Below, one piece after another: positions 24,523 to 33,843 of a stretch of DNA of 64,000 bases. A program made the position numbers and the translations under genes. Position 1 is the stretch's first letter; each line of letters starts with the position of its first letter. Under the pieces are notes generated by a model, which had not been told where the DNA came from, made no database searches, and worked only from the letters and a program-made list of their open reading frames with translations. The stretch comes from Chryseobacterium piscicola (GTDB lineage Bacteria; Bacteroidota; Bacteroidia; Flavobacteriales; Weeksellaceae). The stretch is taken from the NCBI RefSeq assembly GCF_900156685.1, contig NZ_FTOJ01000005.1, positions 62,001-126,000 of the forward strand, written 5' to 3'.

Positions 24523-25536
24523 TTACAAATTAATAAATAATTTAGGATTTACAGGGGTATTGTTTTTGTGCACTTCGTAGTGAAGATGTGGCCCTGTAGA
24601 ACGTCCGGAGTTTCCAGATTTTGCAATCACTTGTCCTACTTTTATCTTATCATTGGTTTTAGCAACCAGCTGAGACAAATGGCCATAAAGTGTTGCCAAG
24701 CCATTTCCGTGAGAAACAATTACACAATTGCCGTATCCTCCTTTTTGACCAGAAAATATTACTGTTCCTGCAGCAGTAGCAATCACATTAGATCCAAACG
24801 GAACCGCAATATCCAAACCTTTATGAAACTGCATTTGGTCTGCTTCTGCAGGAGCGTTGTTTTTTTCCATCGGCTGGTTTTTTACAAAAGTACTTTGAGT
24901 TGGCGTTGCTGGAATTGATTTTGATGCAATAGGTGTTTTCGGCGTTACCATTACTTTTATTTCTCTTTTATTTCCGTAGCTGTCGGTTACTTCAATTATT
25001 TTTTCTACCGGAGTTGCTTTTACTTCCGGAGCAGAAGATACAGAAACAGTAGAAGGGGATTCATTTTTTGTAGCCGAGACAGACGCTAGAACTCTTTTGA
25101 AAGGAATAGGGTTTTTCCTGATTCCGAAATTCGAAGAAATATATCCTTCAGAAGGCATTCCCAAAGGAACCTGTTGTAGCTTTTCTTGCAAATTCATAAG
25201 ATATTCGCTGTATCTGTTCACTTGTTTTGAAAGATAAATAGAATTTGAGATACTATCTTGATCCAAAACCTCAAGTTTTCCGTTATTAATGTTTTTAGAT
25301 TTCAAAAAAGAATTAAGTTCAGTAACGGTTTTATCTACCATTCCTAGGTCTGTTTTCATTTTCAAATAATCTACACTGTCTTTTTCGGTATTTATTTTTA
25401 CAAGATTTACTTCGTAGGTTTTGTCATCTTTTTGATTGAATAATTTGGCAATAAATATGCTTTGAGCGAAAACAACGCCTGAAAGTAAACCAATAAAAAT
25501 GGTTACTTTTTTTTTGTTTGATAAAAAATTCTTCAT
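24523..25536 (-). CDS. M23-family cell-wall peptidase, membrane-anchored
   Basis: A 337-residue zinc metallopeptidase expected to cut peptidoglycan cross-links. An N-terminal membrane helix (about residues 10-32) precedes a coiled-coil-like stretch and a proline/threonine-rich linker. The LytM domain then follows with HKGLDIAVPFGSNVIATA (first zinc ligands, HxxxD), SHGNGLATLYGHLS and the HxH motif in GRSTGPHLHYEVH. All metal and catalytic residues are present, so it should be active. ATG 25536 is preferred over TTG 25575, which lies in the -7 box. Confidence 0.9.
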   Translation of the reverse strand: MKNFLSNKKKVTIFIGLLSGVVFAQSIFIAKLFNQKDDKTYEVNLVKINTEKDSVDYLKMKTDLGMVDKTVTELNSFLKSKNINNGKLEVLDQDSISNSIYLSKQVNRYSEYLMNLQEKLQQVPLGMPSEGYISSNFGIRKNPIPFKRVLASVSATKNESPSTVSVSSAPEVKATPVEKIIEVTDSYGNKREIKVMVTPKTPIASKSIPATPTQSTFVKNQPMEKNNAPAEADQMQFHKGLDIAVPFGSNVIATAAGTVIFSGQKGGYGNCVIVSHGNGLATLYGHLSQLVAKTNDKIKVGQVIAKSGNSGRSTGPHLHYEVHKNNTPVNPKLFINL

Positions 25537-25572
25537 TTTTCTTTCATTAAAGTTACTTACACTAGAAGCGTG

Positions 25573-25580
25573 CAAATTTA
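25573..25580 (-). promoter_or_regulatory. -7 box of the M23 peptidase gene
   Basis: On the minus strand TAAATTTG stands 36 nt upstream of ATG 25536, followed by CAC. Confidence 0.55.
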
Positions 25581-25704
25581 CTTAAAATATTTTTCTTGAA
25601 AATTTCAGCTTTAAAACAGCTATAGTCATTATTAAACGTAGATTTTTGTGGAAAATTGTTTGTAATATTAAAATTTCACAAAGATTTTGATAATATGTAT
25701 TTCA

Positions 25705-25737
25705 TTGTTTCATTATTTGATGGTTTTAATATATTTG
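25705..25737 (+). promoter_or_regulatory. gpsA promoter
   Basis: TTG (25705-25707) and TATATTTG (25730-25737) with 22 nt between them; the start codon follows 17 nt later. Confidence 0.6.
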
Positions 25738-25754
25738 CAATTCAGAGTATCAAT

Positions 25755-26792
25755 ATGGCGAAGAAAAAAACAAATTCAGATTCTACCTTAAAACAATCTA
25801 AAACAGATATTGCAGTTGGTGTTTTAGGAAGCGGAAGTTTTGCAACAGCAATTGTAAAAATGTTGGTCGAAAACTGTAAAACTGTACACTGGTGCGTAAG
25901 AAACGAGTTTGTAAAAGGAGCAATTGAGCTAAGAGGGCACAATCCAACTTATCTTACTGCAGTTAACTTTAATTTAAAAAATTTAAAACTCACCACAGAC
26001 ATCAATGAAATGGTGACTGCTTGTGACATCGTGGTTTTGGCAACACCGTCTATTTATCTTTCAGATTCTATGGATAAGATGAATTGTGAATACGGAGATA
26101 AAGTTTTCGTTTCTGCCATCAAAGGAATTATTCCGAAGGTGAACAATATAGTGGCTCATTACCTAAAAGATGAATTTAAAATAGGTTTTAGAAATCAAGC
26201 AGTAATCGCAGGACCCTGTCACGCAGAGGAAGTGGCAATGGAAAGGCTTTCTTATCTTACTGTAGCAACTGTTGAGGAAGAAAATTCAAAAAAACTTTTA
26301 GAAATTCTCTCATCAGATTTTATCAAGGTAAGCGCAAGCAAAGATATTTTGGGTAACGAATACAGTGCGATTCTCAAAAATATTTTTGCCATAGGAGCGG
26401 GTATTGCAAGCGGATTGGGGTATGGGGATAACTTTACCGCAGTTTTCGTATCCAACGCAATCCGAGAGATGGAAACTTTTCTGGAAGCCATTTACGAAGC
26501 ACCAAGAGATGTGAACGAAAGTGCTTATTTGGGAGATTTACTCGTAACTGCGTATTCCCTTTTCTCCAGAAACCGAAATTTGGGCAATTTAATAGGCAAA
26601 GGGTATACGGTAAAATCAGCAATTCAATCTATGAACATGGTTGCGGAAGGATATTATGCAGCAGATTCTATCTACAAAACAGCTCAGGAAAAAGACCTCA
26701 AGCTTCCAATCATAGAAACCATTTACGGAATTCTTTATGAAGGTAAAAACGCCGAAAAACAATTCAGAAAACTTACAGCAAAACTGAATTAA
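25755..26792 (+). CDS. gpsA: Glycerol-3-phosphate dehydrogenase [NAD(P)+]
   Basis: Reduces dihydroxyacetone phosphate to sn-glycerol-3-phosphate for phospholipid synthesis. The 345-residue chain has the Rossmann motif GVLGSGSFATAIVK, the catalytic lysine region in SAIKGI, and GNEYSAILKNIFAIGAGIASGLGYGDN, the signature of the family. The N-terminus has a short lysine-rich extension (residues 1-15). ATG 25755 is chosen because the promoter's -7 box lies just upstream; the longer frame from 25656 would be transcribed only in part. Confidence 0.95.
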   Translation: MAKKKTNSDSTLKQSKTDIAVGVLGSGSFATAIVKMLVENCKTVHWCVRNEFVKGAIELRGHNPTYLTAVNFNLKNLKLTTDINEMVTACDIVVLATPSIYLSDSMDKMNCEYGDKVFVSAIKGIIPKVNNIVAHYLKDEFKIGFRNQAVIAGPCHAEEVAMERLSYLTVATVEEENSKKLLEILSSDFIKVSASKDILGNEYSAILKNIFAIGAGIASGLGYGDNFTAVFVSNAIREMETFLEAIYEAPRDVNESAYLGDLLVTAYSLFSRNRNLGNLIGKGYTVKSAIQSMNMVAEGYYAADSIYKTAQEKDLKLPIIETIYGILYEGKNAEKQFRKLTAKLN

Positions 26793-26802
26793 TCGAAATG
26801 TA

Positions 26803-26830
26803 AAATCTCCTATCTCAGGAGATTTTTTTT
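26803..26830 (+). terminator. Terminator after gpsA
   Basis: AAATCTCCT pairs with AGGAGATTT across a 5-nt loop, followed by TTTTT. Confidence 0.85.
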
Positions 26831-27227
26831 GTCATATTCTATCATCACTGTAACTTGTTTACAATTTGTCTGCAATTACCTGTAAATGCTTTACAAACGC
26901 TGTCTATTAACGATAAAAAAAACGGAAGTCGATACGCAAAGAATTTTACTTATTTTGGAATGATAAAGATTTAAGATAAAAAAAAGGGTTGTAATTTTTA
27001 AATCTATAGAAAGGAATTTGAAATCATTATTTATAAAAATTCCTTTTCCTGAATTTGATGCATTGGTGGACGGAAAATTTTACAGTAGGTTAACCCACGC
27101 TGCTTTAAAAATAAAATGGCGATGCAATAATTTTTATTTTAATAGTGAATATTATCAATTTAATAATGTATCATTAAGTACTATTTTTGAAAACTTTTCA
27201 CGAAATTCGTAGTAAATTTTTTTACTA
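26831..27227. other. 397-bp intergenic region before mqo
   Basis: Low-complexity AT-rich spacer. A 64-codon TTG frame (27018-27212) has no sign of being a gene. No standard -7 box was found close to mqo. Confidence 0.5.
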
Positions 27228-28730
27228 ATGCCACACACTCTCCTCAGTAGAACACCAAAATCAAAATATGACGTCGTAATGATTGGCGGTGGCATCATGA
27301 GTGCCACTCTAGCTACTATACTTCATGAGCTGGATCCTCAACTGAATATTGCTATTTTTGAAAGATTAGGAAGATTTGCAAAAGAAAGCACAGCCGCTTG
27401 GAATAATGCCGGTACAGGTCACTCAGCATTTTGTGAACTCAACTATACCCCAGAAAAAGCGGATGGAAGCATAGATATTTCAAAAGCTGAAGGTATTGCT
27501 GAACAGTTTGAGGTTTCAAAGCAATTTTGGTCTTTTCTGATCCATAAAAACTATATAGATACTCCGCAGGATTTTGTAAATTCATGCCCACACCTCAGTT
27601 TAGTTTTTGGACAAAATGACGCCGATTTTTTAAAAAAACGCTTCGATAATATGTCGAAATCTGTACTTTTTGCAGGGATGGAATTTTCTACTGATCACGA
27701 AAAACTAAGAGAGTGGATTCCTTTGGTTATGAGCAAACGAAATAAATCTGAAGTTTTGGCAGCTACAAAAATGGATGCCGGTACAGATGTGAATTTTGGT
27801 ACACTCACAAGAAAAATGGGTAGGCATTTGATCACTAATACCAATGTGGAGATTTTTCTTTACACCGAAGTGAAAGACATTGATCCTATTGCAAATGGCT
27901 GGAAAATGAGGGTGAAAGATCGTACGCACAATATTAAACACGACGTTTCAGCAGATTTTGTATTTATTGGAGCAGGCGGTTATGCATTACCACTTTTAGA
28001 GAGCTCAGATATCGAAGAAAGTGCTGGCTACGGAGGATTTCCGGTTTCGGGGCAGTGGCTTGTAACGCACAATCCAGAATTGGTAGATAAACACGAAGCA
28101 AAGGTTTATACACAAGCACCAGTTGGCGCACCTCCCATGTCTGTTCCTCATTTAGATCTTAGGATTATTGATGGTAAAAAAGCATTGCTTTTCGGACCAT
28201 TTGCTGGGTTTTCTACTAAGTTTTTAAAGGAAGGAAGCTATCTAGATCTTCCCGAAAGTGTGAATACAAAAAATATCAAATCTCTTTTTGGCGCATGGTG
28301 GCATAACCTTCCGTTAACAAAATATCTTATTCAGCAAGTGGCAATGAATAAGGCTCAGAGAGTGCAACATTTGAGGGAATTTGTAAAAGATGCCAAAGAA
28401 GAAGATTGGGATTTGAAAATCGCAGGACAGAGAGTACAAATCATTAAAAAAGATGATAAAGACGGCGGTAAATTAGAATTTGGAACAGAGGTAGTAACTA
28501 ACAAAAGCGGTACCATTGCATCATTACTAGGAGCTTCTCCAGGTGCTTCAACAGCTGTAAGCGCAATGATTACCGTTCTCGAAAAATGTTTCCCAGAAAA
28601 AATGAATAACGAATGGAAACACAAAATGAAAGACATCATTCCGTCGTACGGTACGAAACTTTCTGAAAATCCGGAAATGGTAAATAGGCTGAGAGCCTAC
28701 AGTAAAGAAAAGCTAAAACTCAAATATTAA
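27228..28730 (+). CDS. mqo: Malate:quinone oxidoreductase
   Basis: Membrane-associated FAD enzyme that oxidises malate to oxaloacetate and passes electrons to quinone, replacing or backing up NAD-malate dehydrogenase. The 500-residue length and the motifs DVVMIGGGIMSATLA (FAD), STAAWNNAGTGHSAFCELNY and TLTRKMGRHL are typical of Mqo, as is the later GGYALPLL. No membrane helix is seen, which is normal for this peripheral enzyme. Confidence 0.96.
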   Translation: MPHTLLSRTPKSKYDVVMIGGGIMSATLATILHELDPQLNIAIFERLGRFAKESTAAWNNAGTGHSAFCELNYTPEKADGSIDISKAEGIAEQFEVSKQFWSFLIHKNYIDTPQDFVNSCPHLSLVFGQNDADFLKKRFDNMSKSVLFAGMEFSTDHEKLREWIPLVMSKRNKSEVLAATKMDAGTDVNFGTLTRKMGRHLITNTNVEIFLYTEVKDIDPIANGWKMRVKDRTHNIKHDVSADFVFIGAGGYALPLLESSDIEESAGYGGFPVSGQWLVTHNPELVDKHEAKVYTQAPVGAPPMSVPHLDLRIIDGKKALLFGPFAGFSTKFLKEGSYLDLPESVNTKNIKSLFGAWWHNLPLTKYLIQQVAMNKAQRVQHLREFVKDAKEEDWDLKIAGQRVQIIKKDDKDGGKLEFGTEVVTNKSGTIASLLGASPGASTAVSAMITVLEKCFPEKMNNEWKHKMKDIIPSYGTKLSENPEMVNRLRAYSKEKLKLKY

Positions 28731-28739
28731 TTATCAATA

Positions 28740-28814
28740 TTAGGTAGTAAGTAATACGCAATATGTAGAATTATGTAAATTACTCAGTACCCATTGTTCA
28801 TTACCTATAAAAAA
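28740..28814. repeat. Degenerate TACC/ATTAC spacer motif
   Basis: The gap after mqo contains imperfect TAATAC, TAAATTAC, and CCATTGTTCATTACC words. A similar stretch is found on the other strand near 43154-43180. It resembles degenerate filler repeats of flavobacterial genomes. Confidence 0.35.
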
Positions 28815-29213
28815 GTGGAAGAAGTAATTGTAAAACCTATCATTGAAAAAGAGTTGCTCGAATCTCTGAGAACTAAAATTGAAGAAGAAAAACAAGTAAT
28901 TGTGCATTGTTGTTTTCCTGCTTCGCCATCTTTGGGAAATCTTATTAGAATTTGGAATACAACCTATCTTATAGACAATCATTCTGATCATAGAAGCAAA
29001 CTCATTCACGCAGAAAATATTTCGATTTTCCCTTATTGGACGGCAGTGCCGTTTATGAAAGATTTTTGGTTTACTTTAATTTTTTCTGGACTTCCGAAAG
29101 AGTGTAAGAGTTTTGATTTTCAAGAAGTAATCCCAGAAGAAGGTGGTTTTTTTGTGAAATCAATCAAAAGAAATTCTTCGGATATTTACAGAATAAAAAT
29201 TTCAGAATCATGA
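28815..29213 (+). CDS. Conserved-looking protein of unknown function
   Basis: About 132 residues from GTG 28815 (or 139 from TTG 28794); no ATG is available, so the start is uncertain. It is soluble, with no signal peptide. Notable segments are VIVHCCFPASPSLGNLIRIW and FPYWTAVPFMKDFWFTLIF. I recognise no family. It overlaps the DUF1684 gene by 4 bp (ATGA) and probably shares a transcript with it. Confidence 0.75.
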   Translation: MEEVIVKPIIEKELLESLRTKIEEEKQVIVHCCFPASPSLGNLIRIWNTTYLIDNHSDHRSKLIHAENISIFPYWTAVPFMKDFWFTLIFSGLPKECKSFDFQEVIPEEGGFFVKSIKRNSSDIYRIKISES

Positions 29214-29902
29214 GGAAAGCAATAGTTTTTTTAATCGCCTCTTTTTTTATTCCGTTTGCGGGATTTTCTCAAGAAAATAAATCTGAAAAAATAGAAGTGC
29301 GTACAATCAATCCTATTATTTGTAAGTATCCTTCACCAGCAAAAAATAAAAAAATTGTAGACGATATAGAAAAATTTCAGAGTAATTTAAACAAAGAATA
29401 TTTAGATCCCAAAGAAACACCTTTGAGAGGTGATAATTTTAAAAATTTTAAAAAACATCCCTTTTTTTCTATTAATCTGAAATACCGTGTTACAGCCCAA
29501 TTTGTGAAAAACGAAAATCCAAAACCTTTTGATTTGCCAACATCTTCTGGTAAATCAAAGCAATACCAGGAATACGGTAAGGCTTATTTTAATTTGGAAG
29601 GAAAAGATTTTATTTTAAACATCTATCAGAGTTTAGATTTAATGAAATTGGAAGAGTATAAAAATTATCTTTTTCTACCTTTCGGAGATCTTACCAACAA
29701 CAAAGAAACCTACGGCGGAGGGAAATACATCGACCTTACGATTCTAAAAGGAAATACAATTATTATAGATTTTAACCAATCTTATCATCCCTATTGTGCC
29801 TATAATGCGTACGATTATAATTGCCCCATCGTACCAGCAGAGAATAAAATTTCATTAGAAATAAGAGTAGGAGTAATGTATGATGATGTGTACCATCATT
29901 AA
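29210..29902 (+). CDS. DUF1684 secreted protein
   Basis: A 230-residue protein with an N-terminal signal peptide (FLIASFFIPFAGFSQ). The DUF1684 core is clear: LFLPFGDLTNNKETYGGGKY, then IDLTILKGNTIIIDFNQSYH and PYCAYNAYDYNCPIVPAENK. The family is widespread, of unknown function and beta-rich. The start overlaps the preceding gene by 4 bp. No terminator is visible downstream. Confidence 0.88.
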   Translation: MRKAIVFLIASFFIPFAGFSQENKSEKIEVRTINPIICKYPSPAKNKKIVDDIEKFQSNLNKEYLDPKETPLRGDNFKNFKKHPFFSINLKYRVTAQFVKNENPKPFDLPTSSGKSKQYQEYGKAYFNLEGKDFILNIYQSLDLMKLEEYKNYLFLPFGDLTNNKETYGGGKYIDLTILKGNTIIIDFNQSYHPYCAYNAYDYNCPIVPAENKISLEIRVGVMYDDVYHH

Positions 29903-30068
29903 ATTTTGATATGTTTAAGAAGTTATAAACCAAAATATTTTTCTAAGCTTGATTTGTCTTTCTATGCAAAATCAAATTTAGTTTTCTACATTTTTAGATT
30001 AAATAAAATCTCAATTTTCTAGTTTGGCGTGATACTTTCAATTGGTTTTTAATAATAAAAATCATTCT

Positions 30069-30878
30069 ATGGAAATTTCTCTTAAAAAGCAGATTGCTAT
30101 TGTTACAGGAGCATCTAGCGGTATTGGAACGGGTATAGCAAAATCTTTGGCTGCAGCCGGTGCAATAGTAGTCATCAATCATTCATCAGAAAATTCAAAA
30201 GGTGAAGCGGAATCTATTTTAAATGAAATTATTGAAAAAGGAGGTGAAGGGATGGTTTTTAAATGTGATGTATCCAATGAAGATGAAGTAAAATTGATGT
30301 TTGAAAAAACGATTTCAAAATTTGGAACAGTTGATATTTTAATCAATAATGCAGGTCTTCAAAAAGATGCTGAATTTACAGAAATGACCGTTGAAGATTG
30401 GGATAAGGTAATGAATGTGAATCTCAGAGGGCAGTTTCTGTGCGCCCGTGAGGCTATTAAAGAATTTCTGAGACGCGGTATTGATTTGTCTAAATCTGTA
30501 GCCTGCGGAAAAATTATTCATATCAGTTCTGTACACGAACTTATTCCTTGGGCAGGTCATGTAAATTATGCAGCCAGTAAAGGTGGTGTTAAACTTCTGA
30601 TGCAATCTTTAGCGCAAGAATATGGCGCAAAGAAAATAAGAGTGAATTCTATTTGTCCGGGAGCAATTAAAACACCGATTAATAAGGAAGCATGGGGAAC
30701 TGAAGAAGCTTTAGATGATTTGCTTAAACTTATTCCTTACGACAGAATTGGTCAACCTGAAGATGTGGGAAATCTTGCTGTATTTTTGGCAAGTGATTTC
30801 TCAGATTACATTACCGGATCCAGCATTTTCGTAGATGGAGGAATGAGTGTTCTCGAAAGTTTTTCAAAAGGAGGATAA
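30069..30878 (+). CDS. Short-chain dehydrogenase (glucose 1-dehydrogenase-like)
   Basis: A 269-residue classical SDR. The NAD(P) motif is AIVTGASSGIGTGIAKSL, NNAG appears as LINNAGLQKD, the catalytic serine is in IHISSVHEL, and the Tyr-Lys pair is in VNYAASKGG. The best-known relatives are bacterial glucose 1-dehydrogenases, but the substrate is not proven. ATG 30069 is chosen over TTG 30042. It converges on recO with only 7 bp between. Confidence 0.9.
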   Translation: MEISLKKQIAIVTGASSGIGTGIAKSLAAAGAIVVINHSSENSKGEAESILNEIIEKGGEGMVFKCDVSNEDEVKLMFEKTISKFGTVDILINNAGLQKDAEFTEMTVEDWDKVMNVNLRGQFLCAREAIKEFLRRGIDLSKSVACGKIIHISSVHELIPWAGHVNYAASKGGVKLLMQSLAQEYGAKKIRVNSICPGAIKTPINKEAWGTEEALDDLLKLIPYDRIGQPEDVGNLAVFLASDFSDYITGSSIFVDGGMSVLESFSKGG

Positions 30879-30885
30879 ATTTTAA

Positions 30886-31575
30886 TCAATCATAAATTTG
30901 CTGAATTATTTCTAGTGAACTGGGTATTTTAAAATCTGTAAAATGATAGTGATAATAAACCAAGATGCTATCTAATAATTGCTTTCTGTGAGATGATTTT
31001 ATTTTAGTTTCGTATGGGTTTTCTGAGAATGCAATTTGTTTCCAGATACCAGAAATTTCTTTTGTAAAAAGATGATGTGTTCCGTTGAGATTAAAATTTC
31101 CCGTTTCGGGATCAAGATATTCTAAGCTGCTGCTGAGTGGTGCAATTCCCTGTATTCTAAGTAAAAGAATTAAAAGTATAAGATGTGATCTGTAATTTTT
31201 CGCATCCAAATTTTCATTAAATTCTATTATAGCGGAAAATATTTGTGGATTTGAATTCTCATGTTTTAAGATTTGATTCAAAAAATCTGAAATAAAAAAA
31301 ACAATGGTGTTGGCTTTTACATCGGTATAAAAATCGTAAGATTGCTCAAGTTCAAATTTTAATACAGAATTAATCTCTACATCAGGTTTAGATTTTCTAC
31401 AGTTAAAACTGAGGATGCTTAAAGGCAGTAAAAGTGCCTTCTTTCTATTTTTTTGAGTGAAAACAGACTTTAGAAAAAAGCTTTGAAAGCCTTCTTCTAA
31501 AGTGAAACAATGCAAGATAGCATCACTGTCTCCGTATTTTAAGAATGAGAGTACAAAACCCGTGTAAGAAATCAT
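30886..31575 (-). CDS. recO: DNA repair protein RecO
   Basis: A 229-residue recombination mediator that, with RecF and RecR, loads RecA on SSB-coated DNA. The N-terminal OB-fold has TGFVLSFLKYGDSDAILHCF and the FFLKSVFTQKNRKKALLLPL segment. The C-terminal helical part is shorter and lacks the four-cysteine zinc site of many RecO proteins, as in other flavobacteria. It begins 5 bp after the porZ stop and is probably cotranscribed with it. Confidence 0.9.
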   Translation of the reverse strand: MISYTGFVLSFLKYGDSDAILHCFTLEEGFQSFFLKSVFTQKNRKKALLLPLSILSFNCRKSKPDVEINSVLKFELEQSYDFYTDVKANTIVFFISDFLNQILKHENSNPQIFSAIIEFNENLDAKNYRSHLILLILLLRIQGIAPLSSSLEYLDPETGNFNLNGTHHLFTKEISGIWKQIAFSENPYETKIKSSHRKQLLDSILVYYHYHFTDFKIPSSLEIIQQIYD

Positions 31576-31580
31576 TTAAA

Positions 31581-33842
31581 TTAATTAACCACGGCAATTT
31601 TTGCAGTTGCCTTGTCACTTCCGTCTTCGTTGGTCATCAAAACAAAATAAACTCCAGAAGCTACTCTTTTACCTTTTTGATTATTTAAATCCCATTCGTA
31701 ATATCCTGTTCTAGATTGTGCGGAATGTACAATGTTTCCTGCGGCATCTGTAATTCTTATATTGGCTACTTCAGCCAAACCTTTTATAGTAACATTACCC
31801 TTAAACTGAGAATAAACTACAGGATTTGGATAAACTAAAACATTGCCAAAATTGGAAGTAACATCCGCTATATCACCTTGGTAAGTAACAATACCCTCGT
31901 AGGTCACAAAATAAACTTTTCCTGTTTTCTTATCAACTTTAATATCTGTAACAGAATTTGAAGGTAATGGAGAGTTTTCTTTTGTGAAATGTTTAATCGT
32001 CTGTTCTCCGTTTGCCGAAAGGTAATAGACTCCGCCACCATCTACAGAAATCCATTTTTGGTTTCCCGCATCTACTTCTATTGCAAGAATCTGAGAATTT
32101 CTGAATAGTTCTTCTGCCAATCCGTTTTGCTCAATAACAACAGCTTGAAGGGTAGGATTGTTTTTTACTTCAGTAGCAGGGTTTGAAAGGATTCTTATTC
32201 CTAAATCTGTTCCTATCCAAGCATCACCGCTTTTATCAAAAGCAACAGAAATAGAGTTGGCCGGCAGGTTATTTTCAACGCCCAAAATATAGGTTTTATC
32301 ATCTGATGTGGCAATAGTTCCTTTATAATCATAAGCAACGATATGTTGTGATCTTGGCAGAGGTAACCATATTAAACCGTTATTGTAAATAGGAAATTGG
32401 GCCCCATTACTACTTAATACAATGTTGTTTAAAACAAATTGATCTGAGGAACGATCATAAGGTGCAATTGCCGTATTATTACCAATAGCATTGGTAAAAG
32501 CTACAGATAGAAATATATTATTTTGATCATCACTTGTAAAGCCCACCGGTCTATGTACAAAAACATTGGCACCGCCCAAATTATAATATTTTACAAAATC
32601 ATAATCTTTTATTGAAGCGTTGTATTTCATTTTGTAAACCCCCATCTGAAAGCTTGCGCTATATCTTGATACGAAAATCTCCGAAGGGTTAGCTGGGTCA
32701 GGAAATACATCTAAAATGTTGGTGTCATAAATTGATCCTGCAAAATAGGAAGGATAGATCCATTCTGAACCAGTGTAATAATAAAAACCAGGACGTCTTG
32801 GGTTTTCCAAAGGCCCATTAAAACCATCTCTACGTCCGCCAGTAGATACTAAAAGTTGATTTTCGTTAAATAATCTTATTTTATAAGAATAATTAAATGC
32901 CGGTCCATCGGGTTTGAAAATGGTGTTGTTTTCATTTTTGATGCCGGATAAGGCAGTTCCAAAATATATTTTGTTAGAAACCCTTGCAGCGGTATTACAT
33001 TCTTCGCCAGGTGAGGAGCTTCCAATGAAATTTCCGGTAGTGGAGTAAGAATATACCCTGTTATTATCTGTAATGGTTACATTATCTGAACCTGTTACAA
33101 CATCTTTAATATTCGTAAATGTTTGTGCAATCGGCGTAGAAGTTCCGTTAATATAAATATAGGCAGCTGTGGCGTTTGAATAAGAGAGAACTCCTTCAGA
33201 ATCTATATGTTTGAAGTTTCCTGACTGCTCATTCGTCCATGAAGTAAAAATCGGAAAAGTGGTGTCTAGTACATGGCTTTTTAAACCTGTATTGGTAACA
33301 GAATATACTTTATTACCCAATATTGTAGCTTCATTGCTCGCTTCAAAAACTCCTGCAGTTACGAAAAATGCCGAATCAGCAAATTCTTTCTTTTTCAATT
33401 TGAAAATAGAAACTCCATATCCTACAGAAATCACTGCTTGATCTCCTGTTATTGAAATGTGATTTATCTTTTTATTTCCAGAATAGCCTGTTGCAATGGG
33501 AATGTCTACTACGTAAGTGATTCCATCGGGAGCAATTACATCCAGAGCACCACTTTGGTAACCTACTAATGCGATTTTTGATTGAGGATCATAGTCGAAA
33601 GCAGAAATTTTCACATCATGAAGACCCGAAGCTTTTGATAGTTTTGAAATTTCCCCACTTGAAATATTATAATAAAAAATACCGTTTTCTGTAGCAGCAA
33701 CAATTTTTCCATTGTCTTCTTTCATTGCCAGAACATTGTTGTAAGAAAACAAATCTGTCCATTTTTTAGACGAAATATTTTGTGCCTTTACCATCTGGAA
33801 AGTCGCCAAAATGCCAAGAGAAATTATAGAGAATTTTTTCAT
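31581..33842 (-). CDS. porZ: Type IX secretion system protein PorZ-like, beta-propeller with sorting domain
   Basis: A 753-residue secreted protein with a signal peptide (to about residue 20, FQMVKAQ), two beta-propeller-like domains, and a type A C-terminal sorting domain. Propeller blades show GNIVAATENGIFYY-like and NKVYSVTNTGLKS repeats. The C-terminal domain begins near VLVYPNPV and ends VASGVYFVLMTNEDG and KIAVVN. PorZ is a component of the type IX secretion attachment complex at the cell surface. The gene is 1 bp after the nucleotidase gene and 5 bp before recO. Confidence 0.9.
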   Translation of the reverse strand: MKKFSIISLGILATFQMVKAQNISSKKWTDLFSYNNVLAMKEDNGKIVAATENGIFYYNISSGEISKLSKASGLHDVKISAFDYDPQSKIALVGYQSGALDVIAPDGITYVVDIPIATGYSGNKKINHISITGDQAVISVGYGVSIFKLKKKEFADSAFFVTAGVFEASNEATILGNKVYSVTNTGLKSHVLDTTFPIFTSWTNEQSGNFKHIDSEGVLSYSNATAAYIYINGTSTPIAQTFTNIKDVVTGSDNVTITDNNRVYSYSTTGNFIGSSSPGEECNTAARVSNKIYFGTALSGIKNENNTIFKPDGPAFNYSYKIRLFNENQLLVSTGGRRDGFNGPLENPRRPGFYYYTGSEWIYPSYFAGSIYDTNILDVFPDPANPSEIFVSRYSASFQMGVYKMKYNASIKDYDFVKYYNLGGANVFVHRPVGFTSDDQNNIFLSVAFTNAIGNNTAIAPYDRSSDQFVLNNIVLSSNGAQFPIYNNGLIWLPLPRSQHIVAYDYKGTIATSDDKTYILGVENNLPANSISVAFDKSGDAWIGTDLGIRILSNPATEVKNNPTLQAVVIEQNGLAEELFRNSQILAIEVDAGNQKWISVDGGGVYYLSANGEQTIKHFTKENSPLPSNSVTDIKVDKKTGKVYFVTYEGIVTYQGDIADVTSNFGNVLVYPNPVVYSQFKGNVTIKGLAEVANIRITDAAGNIVHSAQSRTGYYEWDLNNQKGKRVASGVYFVLMTNEDGSDKATAKIAVVN

Positions 33843-33843
33843 A

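Noticed and set aside
27018..27212. 64-codon TTG frame before mqo
   Set aside because: No ATG, no domain and no good promoter; composition fits AT-rich spacer.
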